From NCBI GenBank assembly GCA_945831575.1, contig CAMACX010000001.1, positions 98,291 to 162,290 of the forward strand: a stretch of DNA of 64,000 nt, in the 5' to 3' direction. Position numbers and translations under genes: made by a program. Positions 52,999 through 63,500 of this stretch are shown here, in pieces. Each line of letters begins with the position of its first letter. Position 1 is the first letter of the stretch. Below the pieces are notes generated by a model. That model saw nothing but the letters and a program-made list of their open reading frames with translations, searched no databases and was not told the DNA's origin. This DNA is from an uncultured Mediterranea sp. (lineage in GTDB: Bacteria > Bacteroidota > Bacteroidia > Bacteroidales > Bacteroidaceae).

Positions 52999-55536
52999 CT
53001 ACATGGGATCCACGTCGTAATAGACAAGGAGCGACTTGTAGCGGGGGTCGGCGAGCATCTCTTTCTGCACCTCGATGAGGAGGGCGCGGGCGCGGGAGAG
53101 GGGGGCCGTGACCTCGACCTTGAGCATCATCTTGCGGATGAAGAGCGTCTGGATGCGCGCTACGGGCGGTTTGTCGGGCCCCAGGAGGCGGCTGCCGAAG
53201 TGGTGGCGGAGCCGGGCGGCCATGGTGCGTGCGGCCTCGTCGAGGAGCTGCTCGTCGTGGTGCTTGAGATAGACGTAGATGAGGCGGTGGAAGGGCGGGT
53301 AGTGGAAGAGCTCGCGTTCGGCCAGTTGCCCGGCGGCCATGGCTTCGTAGTCGTTGGCCATCACCTGCGCGAGGATGGGGTGGTCGATGCTGCGCGTCTG
53401 GAGGATGACGGTGCCCTGACGGTCGGCGCGTCCGGCGCGTCCGGCCACCTGCGCCATCATCTGGAAGGCGCGTTCGTAGGCGCGGAAGTCGGGGTAGTTG
53501 AGCATGGTGTCGGCGTTGAAGATGCCCACCACGCTCACGTGCTCGAAGTCAAGCCCTTTGGAGACCATCTGGGTGCCTACGAGGATGTCGGTGCGCCCTT
53601 GCTGGAAGTCGCCGATGATGCGCTCGAAGGCCTGCCGTGTGCGGGTGGTGTCGAGGTCCATGCGTGCCACGCGTGCCTCGGGGAAGAGGGCCCGGATGGA
53701 TTCCTCTATCTTCTCGGTGCCGAATCCGCGGTGGCGGAGGTCGCTCCCGTCGCAGGCGGGGCAGCGCAGGGGCACGGGTGTGGTGTAGCCGCAGTAGTGG
53801 CAGGTGAGCTGCTGGAGCCCCCGGTGGTAGGTGAGGCTCACGTCGCAGTGCTGACACTTGGGTACCCAGCCGCAGGTGTGGCATTCGATCATGGGCGCGA
53901 AGCCGCGGCGGTTCTGGAAGAGGATGACCTGCTCTTTCTGCTGGAGTGCCTGGCGGATGTGCTGCAGGAGCAGGGGGGAGAAGATGCCTTGCATCCGCTT
54001 GGTGCGTTGCAGTTCCTTGACATCGACGGGCACGATGCGTGGGAGGGCCACCTGGCGGTAGCGCTCCTTGAGCTGCACGAGGGCGTACTTGCCGGCTACA
54101 GTGGCGTTGTACCAGCTCTCCAGGCTTGGCGTGGCGGTGCCGAGCAGGGTCTTGGCACCATGGTGTGCGGCGAGCACCAGGGCCGCGTTGCGGGCATGGT
54201 AGCGGGGCGCGGGGTCTTGCTGCTTGAAGCTCCCTTCGTGCTCCTCATCGACGATGACCAACCCCAGCCGGCGGAAGGGGAGGAAGATGGAGGAGCGCAC
54301 GCCGAGTATCAGGTCGTAGGGGTGGTCGGAGAGCTGCTTCTGCCAGATTTCGACCCGCTCGGCGTCGGGGAATTTGCTGTGATAGACGCCGAGCTTGGAG
54401 CCGAAGACGCGCTGCAGGCGCTGCGTGATCTGCGTGGTGAGGGCTATCTCGGGCAGGAGGTAGAGCACTTGTCGGCCCTGGCTGAGCTGCTCGGCGATGA
54501 GGTGCATGTAGATCTCGGTCTTGCCGGCGGCGGTGACGCCGTGCAGCAGACAGACGTTACGGGCGGGGGTGGGGACGCTGTTGAGGGTGCCACCGTTGAT
54601 GGTGCTGTTGGGGGTGGCGCCGCAGGGGATGCCGCTGAAGGCGGTGCGTATCTCGTCGAGGGCGCGTTGCTGCGCCTCGCCCAGCGGACGGAGCGGCGTG
54701 ACGGCCTCCGTGGTGGATGCCCCGAGCCGCCCCACCTCCTGGAGGTACTCCTCCAGCACCCCGCGCTTGATGAGCCCGTTATAGACGGCCACCCCTGCCC
54801 CGCTGCGTGCCAGCAGTTCCTGCCTGCTCACCTCTCGCGGCTCGGCAGGACCTAGCGCACCGCTCAGGTCGAGGTACTTGATGAGCAGGTCGAGCTGCCC
54901 TCGTGCACGGCGCTGCAGCTCGTCGAAGAAGATGTGTAGGCGGTGCTCGTTGCGTGCATCGGCGGTGAGCCGCACGCGCCGCTCCAGCCGTGGGCGGTAG
55001 CTCTGCTTAAGCTCCTCCTGCACGCTGATGGCCTGCTTCTCCAGGAGGCCCTTTACCACCCCCATGACGTTCTTCAGCCCCGTGGCCTTGGCCAGGTCGT
55101 TGACGCTCATCCCCTCACCGCCCTCCAGAGCGGCCAGAGCCATGCGTTCGCGTTCGCTGAACTGCGTGCCGTCGTGGCACGCCTCGCCGGGCACCACCAT
55201 CGTCTCGCTCTCCAGCTTCAAGCCCGATGGGAGCGCCGCCTTATAGACATCGCCCAGCGTGCAGAGGTAGTAGTCGGCTATCCATTGCCAGAAGGCCAGC
55301 TGCTCGGGCAGGAGCACCGGTTCCCCGTCGAGCAGGGCCATCACCTCCTTCACCTCATAGCCCTGCGGCGCAATGTCGTGGATGCGCTGCACGATGGCCG
55401 TGTAGAATTTCTTCTTGCCGAAGGGCACCACCACACGGCATCCCACCTTGACCTGCCCCACGGGCTGCGTCGGCAGCACGTAGGTAAAGAGGCTCCAGAG
55501 CGGCAAGGGCAATATCACATCTATATAGGTTCGCAT
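52999..55536 (-). CDS. priA: Primosomal protein N' (PriA helicase)
   Basis: 845 aa superfamily 2 helicase that restarts replication forks. It has the N-terminal 3'-end-binding domain (VGCRVVVPFGKKK), Walker A GVTAAGKTE (about 332-340), DEEH box (about 429-432), an eight-cysteine zinc module (about 550-595, CHTCGWVPKCQHCD, CHYCGY, CPACDG) and the helicase C half with LVGTQMVSKGLDFEHVSVVG. A low-complexity NST/GGT-rich stretch of about 25 residues before Walker A looks like a lineage-specific insertion. It is monocistronic and faces the two-TM gene. Confidence 0.96.
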   Translation of the reverse strand: MRTYIDVILPLPLWSLFTYVLPTQPVGQVKVGCRVVVPFGKKKFYTAIVQRIHDIAPQGYEVKEVMALLDGEPVLLPEQLAFWQWIADYYLCTLGDVYKAALPSGLKLESETMVVPGEACHDGTQFSERERMALAALEGGEGMSVNDLAKATGLKNVMGVVKGLLEKQAISVQEELKQSYRPRLERRVRLTADARNEHRLHIFFDELQRRARGQLDLLIKYLDLSGALGPAEPREVSRQELLARSGAGVAVYNGLIKRGVLEEYLQEVGRLGASTTEAVTPLRPLGEAQQRALDEIRTAFSGIPCGATPNSTINGGTLNSVPTPARNVCLLHGVTAAGKTEIYMHLIAEQLSQGRQVLYLLPEIALTTQITQRLQRVFGSKLGVYHSKFPDAERVEIWQKQLSDHPYDLILGVRSSIFLPFRRLGLVIVDEEHEGSFKQQDPAPRYHARNAALVLAAHHGAKTLLGTATPSLESWYNATVAGKYALVQLKERYRQVALPRIVPVDVKELQRTKRMQGIFSPLLLQHIRQALQQKEQVILFQNRRGFAPMIECHTCGWVPKCQHCDVSLTYHRGLQQLTCHYCGYTTPVPLRCPACDGSDLRHRGFGTEKIEESIRALFPEARVARMDLDTTRTRQAFERIIGDFQQGRTDILVGTQMVSKGLDFEHVSVVGIFNADTMLNYPDFRAYERAFQMMAQVAGRAGRADRQGTVILQTRSIDHPILAQVMANDYEAMAAGQLAERELFHYPPFHRLIYVYLKHHDEQLLDEAARTMAARLRHHFGSRLLGPDKPPVARIQTLFIRKMMLKVEVTAPLSRARALLIEVQKEMLADPRYKSLLVYYDVDPM

Positions 55537-55879
55537 GACAGGTACGTTATTTTACGGGTTCTCAATACGAGGCAAAACACATTGCGATTTTCGGGGGGCA
55601 AATGTAGGGAATAAGATTGAATCCACAAAAAAAAGCGGGCGACTTTCACAAGCCACCCGCCCGGTTAATACATATTTTACTAATACAATCAGATCCGGTT
55701 ACAGAAACTCAAAAGCCGATTGATAAGGTTATTGTTACTATAAACCGTTTTTTTATGGTCAAACCTGCAAAAAACAGGATTAAACTATCATTTTCCGCTG
55801 AAAACGGTGCAAAGATAATGCGTTCCATTAAATCTACAAAGTTTTCGGCCAAAAAAATTTTTTTACCCCCCCCCATTAA
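55537..55879. other. Gap between priA and the truncated nuclease gene
   Basis: About 340 nt, AT-rich on the right. It contains a hairpin GCGGGCGACTT/AAGCCACCCGC (55635-55660, two mismatches) with a T8 run when read on the minus strand. It resembles an intrinsic terminator, yet no minus-strand gene precedes it here, which fits loss of a gene nearby. A CCCCCCCC run (55865-55874) borders the truncated gene. No gene seen. Confidence 0.6.
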
Positions 55880-56896
55880 CATTTCTTAGTTCCAAAAATC
55901 CCCTTCTATTTTATCCCAGAAGAGGGTGCCGCCAAGCAGCTCGACACCCTGTGCAAGCTATGCAGCATGACCAACCAGAAAATCTACCTCTTCATCGACG
56001 AGTACGACCACTTCACCAACCACATCCTCTCGGATGCGGCCCGGCTGGATGAGTACCTGAGGGAGACCCACGGCACGGGCTATCTGCGCACCTTCTTCGA
56101 TACCATCAAGTCCGGCACCTATTCCTCCATCGAGCGCGTCTTCGTGACCGGCGTGAGTCCCGTGACCCTCGACGACCTCACCAGTGGCTTCAACATCGGT
56201 ACCAACAACTCGCTCTCCTACGGCTTCAACGAGATGGTGAAGGAGGAATTCCCGGCCGAGAACATCGCCAGCAACGACAACTTCATCAGCCTGCTCTACT
56301 ACTTCGGCCTGGTGACCATCGGAGGGGCCTGCCAGGGAGATACCCGGTTCGTCATCTCCAATGAGGTGGTCCGCGAACAGATTTTCACCTACCTGCTCGA
56401 AGCCTACAAGGAGAATGACCTCTCATTGGATAGCTACGACATCCGCAAGAAGGAGCAGCTGATGGCCTATTGCGGCGACTTCAAGCCCTTCTTCCAGTAC
56501 ATTGCCGACAGCATCTATACCTACGCCTCGCAGCGCGAACGCCAGAAGGGGGAGGCATTCGTGCATGGCTATACCCTGGCCCTGGCAAGCCAATGCCGCT
56601 TCTACCGTCCCATCTCCGAGCTGGACACCCAGGGTGGCTATGCCGACATCTTCCTGCATCCGCTCACCGAGATATTCACGGACATGGAGCACGCCTACAT
56701 CATCGAACTCAAGTACCTCAAGAGCCAGGCCACAGAGGCGGAGGTGCAGGCCGCCACGGCGCAGGCCCAGGCTCAGGTGTGCCGCTACGCCGACACGGTC
56801 AACGTACAGGCCCACATCGCCCACACCCAGCTCCACAAGGTCTATGTCGTCTATCGCGGAGTAGAGATGGTGGCCTGCGAGGAGATAGGCAGCTGA
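55880..56896 (+). pseudogene. N-terminally truncated AAA-ATPase-like / PD-(D/E)XK nuclease-like gene
   Basis: The open frame runs from a stop at 55877-55879; the first ATG is 55967 (309 codons). The Walker B-like strand KIYLFIDEYDHF is near its beginning, and the C-terminus has the nuclease-like GGYADIFL...YIIELKYLK (D and E-x-K). Whole proteins of this family (AAA-ATPase_like plus PDDEXK_9) are about 500-580 aa and start with FGKSL/FLRPRRFGKS-type Walker A; this copy lacks that half. Codons before 55967 still read family-like (EEGAAKQLDTLCKL), so the 5' part was deleted. The C-terminal half may still be translated. The family is common and mobile in Bacteroidetes; function unknown. Confidence 0.75.
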
Positions 56897-57048
56897 ACTC
56901 CTGCGCCCCAAGCGTAACCCGTAACCCGTAACTGACGTACTATTCCGAGAGCGAGAGACGTAGGACCATTCAGAGCAAGACGTAGGTCCATTCGCAGCGA
57001 GGGTAGGCAGGAAGAAGGGGGGGGTACCAAATCGGAAGCAAGACAAAA

Positions 57049-57072
57049 GGGGCGAGCCCTGCGGCCCGCCCC
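57049..57072 (-). terminator. Terminator of the SusC/D operon
   Basis: GGGGCGAG (57049-57056) pairs with CCCGCCCC (57065-57072) with one mismatch; on the minus strand the stem is followed by TTTTGTCTTG. It lies 101 nt past the lipoprotein stop. Confidence 0.75.
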
Positions 57073-57172
57073 AGTCGAGTAAACAATCTTCTTTACCCTT
57101 CGGAAAACCTATTTCCCTTAGTGTTTGTTTATCGTGTGTTATCTTGCCTATATCGTGTCATAATAAGTCTAT

Positions 57173-58678
57173 TTACTTCTTCTTGAAAGCCCACCAGGTG
57201 GCTTCGCCCCAACTGCCTGTGCCCGGAGCGGCATAGATCAGCTTGAGGTGCTCGTCGTCGGCCTGCATGATCTCGAAGGAGGTCGGCTTCGTGCCGCCAC
57301 CGTTAATCTGGAACGGCCACAGGATGGCACCGGCATCGGTATTGAGTGTACCGAGTGCCCACTCTGTCTGAGAGCCATCTACCGAGGCCTGCGTGCGCTT
57401 GCCCATACCCCAGTTGGTGATCTCAAACTTACCGCCACGGATGCGTTCGCCGGCAGCATTGTAGGTGTCAATCTTGGCATTCTTCCAGTCGAACGTCATG
57501 TAGGCACCCGGGTCTTCTTCGCCGGTGGCTACACCCGTGTCAGAGTGCTGCAGCTGTCCGGTCAGGTCAGCAGGCGGACAAGCCCACCAGATACCGTTGC
57601 CGGAGTTGACGAACGAAGCGCCATCGCCCGGGGCATAACCCATGTTGCCCCACGCGCCACCGTCGCCGCGCCAATCTACGTCCCAAGTCCAGGACTTGGT
57701 ACCGAAGTCGGTCAGGGCTGACTCAGGGTCAGAGGTACTCTTGAAGGCCCACCAGGTGGCTTCGCCCCAACCGCCTGTGCCGGGAGCGGCATAGATGAGC
57801 TGCAGGTGAGAAGCGTCAATTCTCACAATTTCGAATGAGGTCGGCTTCGTGCCACCACCGTTAATCTGGAACGGCCACAGGATAGAGCCGGCCGTGGTGT
57901 TGAGCGTGCCGTACGACCACTCAGCGATGGAGCCGTCGATGGAGGCGTGGCTCTTGCTGCCGGTGAAGCCATCCACAGTAAACTTACCCGAACGGATCTT
58001 GTTGCCTGCACCGCTGTAGGTGATGATGTTGCCATCTTCATAGAACTCCATATAGGCGGCAGAGCTCTCTTCACCCGTCTCCTGACCGGTGTCGGAGTGC
58101 TGGAGTTGACCTGCCAGATCCTCGGGGGCACAGGCCCACCAGATGCCACCTGTCCAGTCGGCACCTGCGGCATAACCGATATTACCCCAGGCACCACCGT
58201 CGGCACGGAATTCGGTATCCCACATCCACACCTTGTAGCCAAACGCATCGCTGGCCAGCAGGCGCATCTCGGGCGTGAGTTCCGATGGTACAAAGACGTT
58301 GCAATCCTTGCTGAAGGTGAAGGTCGAGCCGTCGAAGTTCTTCGTCTCTACATAGTAGGTCTGCTCAGAGGGGTTACCCCGCTTGGGCACAATCTTGAAG
58401 GTACCGTTGGAAGCACCGAAGACGAGGTTGTTCTCGTTGCCCTCGGCATCTTTGGTGTAGATGCGCACCATGCGCTTGGGGTTGGTGTCGAACACGAAGT
58501 AGTTACCATCGGCAGCTTCGGTGGTATAGGTTTCGTCGCTGTACTGCTTCACGGAGAAGCCGTTGACAAACTCCTGCTCTGTGATGTTACTGCCGGGTGC
58601 GCTGATGTCATCGACACAGGGGTCGCAAGCAGCAAAGAGGCCCACAGCAGCCATTGCAAATAGTATTGTTTTTTTCAT
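57173..58678 (-). CDS. Surface lipoprotein with two tandem homologous domains (SusE/F-like glycan binder)
   Basis: 501 aa. The lipoprotein signal ends at LFAAC (Cys18), followed by an acidic stretch (DPCVDD) typical of surface export in Bacteroides. After an N-terminal domain (about 25-135), two long repeats share most residues: about 145-313 and 325-501 (GGAWGN, IWWAC, GQLQHSDTG, LNT-AG-ILWPFQINGG, IYAAPGTG-WGEATWWAFK). The many exposed Trp pairs suggest carbohydrate binding. It is the third gene of a minus-strand susC-susD operon and fits the surface glycan-binding position. The ligand is not predictable. Confidence 0.85.
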   Translation of the reverse strand: MKKTILFAMAAVGLFAACDPCVDDISAPGSNITEQEFVNGFSVKQYSDETYTTEAADGNYFVFDTNPKRMVRIYTKDAEGNENNLVFGASNGTFKIVPKRGNPSEQTYYVETKNFDGSTFTFSKDCNVFVPSELTPEMRLLASDAFGYKVWMWDTEFRADGGAWGNIGYAAGADWTGGIWWACAPEDLAGQLQHSDTGQETGEESSAAYMEFYEDGNIITYSGAGNKIRSGKFTVDGFTGSKSHASIDGSIAEWSYGTLNTTAGSILWPFQINGGGTKPTSFEIVRIDASHLQLIYAAPGTGGWGEATWWAFKSTSDPESALTDFGTKSWTWDVDWRGDGGAWGNMGYAPGDGASFVNSGNGIWWACPPADLTGQLQHSDTGVATGEEDPGAYMTFDWKNAKIDTYNAAGERIRGGKFEITNWGMGKRTQASVDGSQTEWALGTLNTDAGAILWPFQINGGGTKPTSFEIMQADDEHLKLIYAAPGTGSWGEATWWAFKKK

Positions 58679-58732
58679 TTTGCTCAGTTATTTAGAATGT
58701 TCTACATGCTGGTTGGAGAGTGTGTGTATGGA

Positions 58733-60514
58733 TTACCAACCGTTGTATTCACTTTCAGCACCGGTCCATCCGGCATTCTGCACGACGCTACCCAGCGATA
58801 CCTGGCTTTCGGGCATCTTCTGGAAACCTGCTGTGGCGTTGTAGCGGGCGGCATAGCCACCGTTGTGGGCCGTGTTCTTGCCCGGCTTACCGCAGTAATA
58901 GACGTCCTGGTCGGTCTGCATCTCCAGTGCGGCGGCGGCAATGTGCCAGCGGCGCATGTCGTTCCAGCGGATGCCTTCGAGGGCCAGCTCCCAGCGACGT
59001 TCGTTCTGCAGGGCTTTGAGTGAGTAGGCCGTGATGGGCGAGAGGCCGGCACGCGAACGTACGCGGTTGATGCCCTGTACGTCCTCCTTGAGCTCGCTCT
59101 GCATCAGCAGCACGTCGGCAAAACGGATGAGCACGAGGTCGTGGATGTTGTTGAGCTGCATGTTGTTGGCACCCTGGTCCCAGCCGTCGGCACCATACAT
59201 CAGGTTCTCGAAGCAGCACACGTAGGGATTATCACCCACGGAAATGGTGCTCTGCGAACCGTCGTTCTTGGCCGAGATGGGGGCCCACTTCTTGGCGTAG
59301 TAGTCGGTCTCCTGGGCAAAGTCTTCCCAAGAGTCAGCACCATAGGTGTAGGTGGGGCACTTGGTCCAGTCCTGGATGGTGGCCTCGTAGCGCAGGTCGC
59401 TGGGCTCGGTAGCCTTCCAGTCCTTCACGAAGTTGGGAGCCACAGGTCCGGCACCCCAGCCCTGACCGAAGGGGAAGGTGTTCTGGTATGCCTGACCGCC
59501 ACGCACACCGAAGTGGAGGGCGATGCCGTTGGCATAACCGATGGTGGTGGACCAGGAGGCCAGCTTGTTGAACTTGATGGAGAAGAGGGCTTCGGGGTTG
59601 ATGCCGTTGTCATCCTCCACCCACTTCAGGCCCTGACCCTTGGTGTAGGCGTAGTCCTCTACGGTATAGCGGTTGGTGTAGGCCCACAGGCAGCGGAAGT
59701 CAGACACCAGGCTGTAGCCGGAGTTGTTGACACAGTCGTCGATGGCGGAGATGACGTCATTCTTGGTCATCGTGGTGCCGTCGGGCAGAGCCACTGAGCT
59801 CAGCGGATTGTAGGTGGTGCTGGTCAGTGCGGCCAGGTCCTCACCATTGCCGTACATGCCCGTGTAGAAGAGCCAGATGCGGCCCAGGAGGGCCTCGGCG
59901 GCATACTTATCCACGTGGCCGTCGGTCTTGCGCTCATCGGGCATCATGGCGATGGCATCGCGCAGGTCCTGCAGCATCTGTCCGTAGAGGGCAGACACCT
60001 CACCCTGGGTCACCAGGTCGCCGGTGGGGACGGTCACCAGAGGCACGTTGCCGTACATGCTGGCCAGGTCAAAGTAGTAGAAGGCACGCAGGAAGAGGGC
60101 CTCACCCAGGAAGCGGGCCTTCACGTCGTCAGCCATGGCCGTGTTGGGCAGGGCCTGGATAAGCGTGTTGGCACGGTTGATACCCTGGTAGCGGAGCACC
60201 CAGAAGTCGTTGGTCATGTCGTTGTTGTAGTTGCAGAGCAGGTCGAGTGCCTGCATGAGCTTGTCGTTCACGCCACCGCCACCGAGGGCCTCGTCGCTGG
60301 CCAGCTGGGCCGCATAGAGGAAGGACTCCTGCGGATAGGCATGGACGGCATTCAGGTTTTCGTAAATACCTGCCAGGGCAGCCTCACCGTCAGCCTCGGA
60401 AACGGGGAAGTTACCGGTTGACAGTTCGCCCATATTCTCTACATCATTGATGTCGCACGAGGCCACGCCCAGTGCCACAACGGTAGAAGCTAATAAATAG
60501 GTTATCTTTTTCAT
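58733..60514 (-). CDS. SusD-like outer-membrane glycan-binding lipoprotein
   Basis: 593 aa. The lipobox is VASC (Cys20) with DINDV next. An N-terminal SusD TPR domain (about 45-230, with NRANTLIQALP) and C-terminal RagB/SusD domain with RFADVLLMQSELKE and WELALEGIRWNDMRRW are both present. It caps the SusC barrel and delivers oligosaccharide. It lies 14 nt downstream of susC; the surface lipoprotein follows after 54 nt. Confidence 0.95.
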   Translation of the reverse strand: MKKITYLLASTVVALGVASCDINDVENMGELSTGNFPVSEADGEAALAGIYENLNAVHAYPQESFLYAAQLASDEALGGGGVNDKLMQALDLLCNYNNDMTNDFWVLRYQGINRANTLIQALPNTAMADDVKARFLGEALFLRAFYYFDLASMYGNVPLVTVPTGDLVTQGEVSALYGQMLQDLRDAIAMMPDERKTDGHVDKYAAEALLGRIWLFYTGMYGNGEDLAALTSTTYNPLSSVALPDGTTMTKNDVISAIDDCVNNSGYSLVSDFRCLWAYTNRYTVEDYAYTKGQGLKWVEDDNGINPEALFSIKFNKLASWSTTIGYANGIALHFGVRGGQAYQNTFPFGQGWGAGPVAPNFVKDWKATEPSDLRYEATIQDWTKCPTYTYGADSWEDFAQETDYYAKKWAPISAKNDGSQSTISVGDNPYVCCFENLMYGADGWDQGANNMQLNNIHDLVLIRFADVLLMQSELKEDVQGINRVRSRAGLSPITAYSLKALQNERRWELALEGIRWNDMRRWHIAAAALEMQTDQDVYYCGKPGKNTAHNGGYAARYNATAGFQKMPESQVSLGSVVQNAGWTGAESEYNGW

Positions 60515-60528
60515 TGCGTAGTCAGATT

Positions 60529-63500
60529 TTAGAATTTAACATTTACACCAAGCATGTAGGTACGGGGTGAAGGATAGTTACCTACATCCACGCCGGTTAC
60601 CCAAGGCTCGTTGCCATTGATGGCACGTCCGTTCTCGGGATCCATACCCTTATAGCCGGTGATGGTGAAGAGGTTCTGTGCCGTGGCATAGATGCGCAGC
60701 TGCTGGAACGGGCAACCCTTCCACAGGCGCTTCACGTCGTAGCCCAGGGTGATGTTCTGCAGACGGAAGTAGCTGGCGTCCTCGATGTAGATGTCAGATA
60801 CAGCCTGCCAGTTCACGCCTTCGTTCATGCGGGCCAGCAAGGGGTACTTATTGCTCGTGCCTTCGCCATACCAGTAGTCATAGACCTCGGTGGTGTAGTT
60901 CTCAAACTCACCGTCCGTAAACTTACGCCATGAGCGGGCCACCTGCTGTCCGAGGGCGGCATAACCGGTCACGGAGAGGTCGATGCCCTTCCATTCGGCG
61001 CTCAGCGTCAGACCCATCGTCACATCGGGGTGCGGGCTGCCGATCTCGGTCTTGTCGGAGGCATCAATCTTGCCGTCATTGTTGGTATCGACAAACTTCA
61101 GGTCACCGGGCTTCAGGCCGGCACCCTGCAGGGAGTTGGCTGCATTGCCACCGCAGTACTGGTTGACGTAGTCGGCCAGGTCGCTCTGGTTCTGGATGAC
61201 ACCAGCGGTCTTGTAGCCATAGAAGTAGCCGATGGGGTGACCCTCCTCGAAGCGGGCCATGTAGCCCGTGTTCTGGGCGAGCAGGTCGTTACCGCCCTCG
61301 TTGTACTTGCGTGAGCTGTTGACCTCGGTCACCTCATTCTGGTTGTAGGCCATATTCCAGTTGATGCCATACTTGAAGTCCTTGCTGAGCTGGTCGTGCC
61401 AGTTGAGGGCCACCTCGATACCACGGTTGCGTACGGTACCGGCGTTCTTCAGCTGCTCAGAGAATCCCGTCGTCGAGGGGATGGGCACGTAGAGGAGCAG
61501 GTCCTTGGTAGTCTTCTGGTACCAGTCGATGGTGGCACCCAGCTTGCCGCCCAGGAAGCGGGCGTCGATACCTACGTTGAGCTGCTCAGAGGTCTCCCAG
61601 GTGAGGTCCTCGTTGGCCAGACGCTGGGGAGAGGCACCCGAGGTGTAGCCGTCCTTGTTGTTGCCGAAGGAGTAGTTGCTGTAAGCATCGTAGCCGAAGG
61701 TGGCCTGGTAGGCAAAGTTATCCACGGCATTCTTGTTACCGTTCTGTCCCCAGCCGGCACGCAGCTTCAGGAAGTCGAGCCAGCTCTGCGAGCTCTCCAT
61801 GAACTTCTCGTTGCTCACTACCCAACCTGCGGAGAAGGAGGGGAAGTAGCCCCAACGCTTGCCGGGGGCGAAGATGGACGAACCATCGGCACGCATGATG
61901 GCGGAGAACATGTAGGTCTCGGCGAAGTTGTAGTTCAAGCGGCCGAAGTAGGACATGCCGCGGGAGTCTCCGTAAGGCGAACCGGATACGGTAGCCAGGG
62001 CGGTATTGTTCTTCATGAACGACATGTAGGCGTGCTTCAGGTCGCCGAAGATGGAGTTGGTGGCTTCTGCATTGAGGGTGAATCCGTAGTCGGGCTTCGA
62101 CATGCCGTATTCGGTACCTACCAATACGTCGAAGTCATGCTTCTGGATGTTGAATTTATAGTTTAATGTGTTTGTGGTGCTCCAGCCCCAGCCCAGGCCA
62201 ACCTGATTGTAGGCCTTGTCGATGCTGCGGCTATCGCCCTGGTCATTGAGCTTGTAGGCTGCCTGATAGGCACGCCACGACCAGGAGCTCTGGTTGTAGT
62301 TGAGCTGGCCCTTGTAGATCAGGCCCTTGATGGGCTGGATTTCCACGTAGCCGCTCAGGTTGAAGTTATAGCTTGTGCTCTTGTTGTTGGCGCTCTGGCC
62401 GTAGCTCATCGAAGCGATGGGGTTGGTGCTGTAGGAGTTGTAGTTGAACCATCCCTTCTCGCCTGAGTTCTTCAGGTCTTCGTAGCCGAAGTATTCACCG
62501 TCGGCGTTATAGATAGGAATACAGGGGTTTGCACGGAGCATGTTGGAGATCATGTTGCCATACTGGTTGCCGTTGTCGATACCCTGATTCTGCTTGTGCG
62601 AGTAGTACATCGTCTGACCCACCTTGACGACATCCATGCCGTCATCGGTACGATAGACCACGTGCTCGGAGTTCATGCGGGCCGTGAAGCGGCGGTAGTC
62701 TGACTTCACCACGTTGCCGAATACACCATCCTGATACTGGTAGCCCAGACCGGCTGAGAACTTGCTGCGGTCGGTACCGCTTGTGATGTTCAGGGCATGG
62801 CTGGTGGTCACGGCATTCTCGTTGCGGATGGCCTCCATCCAGTTGGTACCCGGGTTGGAACCGTTCTGGTAGGCAGCCAGCAGGTCGGCATCAATGTAGT
62901 TGGCCCAGTTATGACCTTCTACACCCGTGTTGTAGCGTACGAAGTCCTGTACCTCCATGTACTGCTTGGCGGTCAGCAGCTGGGGCATGCGATAGACGTT
63001 CTGCCAGCCGATGTTGCCGTCGTATGATACCTGTACCTTGCCCTCCTTACCTTGCTTGGTGGTCACGAGGATCACACCATTGGCAGCGGCAGCACCATAG
63101 ATGGCGCAGGAGGCGGCATCCTTGAGCACGTCGATACGCTCGATGTCGGCCGGGTTGAGGTTGTTGATATCGCCACTCACACCGTCGATGATGTAGAGCG
63201 GCTTGGTGTCGCTGTTGGTACCGGCACCACGGATGGTCACCTTAAATCCATCGCCCGGCTGACCGGACACGGCCTGGATGTTGACACCAGGCGACTGGCT
63301 CTGCAGAGCGCCCAGGGCCTGGGTGGTGCTGAGCTTGGTGATGTCCTCACCCTTGACCTCTACGGTGGCACCGGTCACCAGCTTCTTCTTCTGGACACCG
63401 TAACCTACGACCACCACCTCTTCCAGCATCTCGGTGTCTTCCTTGAGCGTGACGTTGATGACGGTCTGGTTGCCTACCACAATCTCCTGAGATGTGTAGC

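Noticed and set aside
52933..54855. Long plus-strand open frame of 640 codons
   Set aside because: It is antisense to priA, whose helicase and zinc motifs are intact. The frame is open because of GC-rich codon bias and has no recognisable domains.
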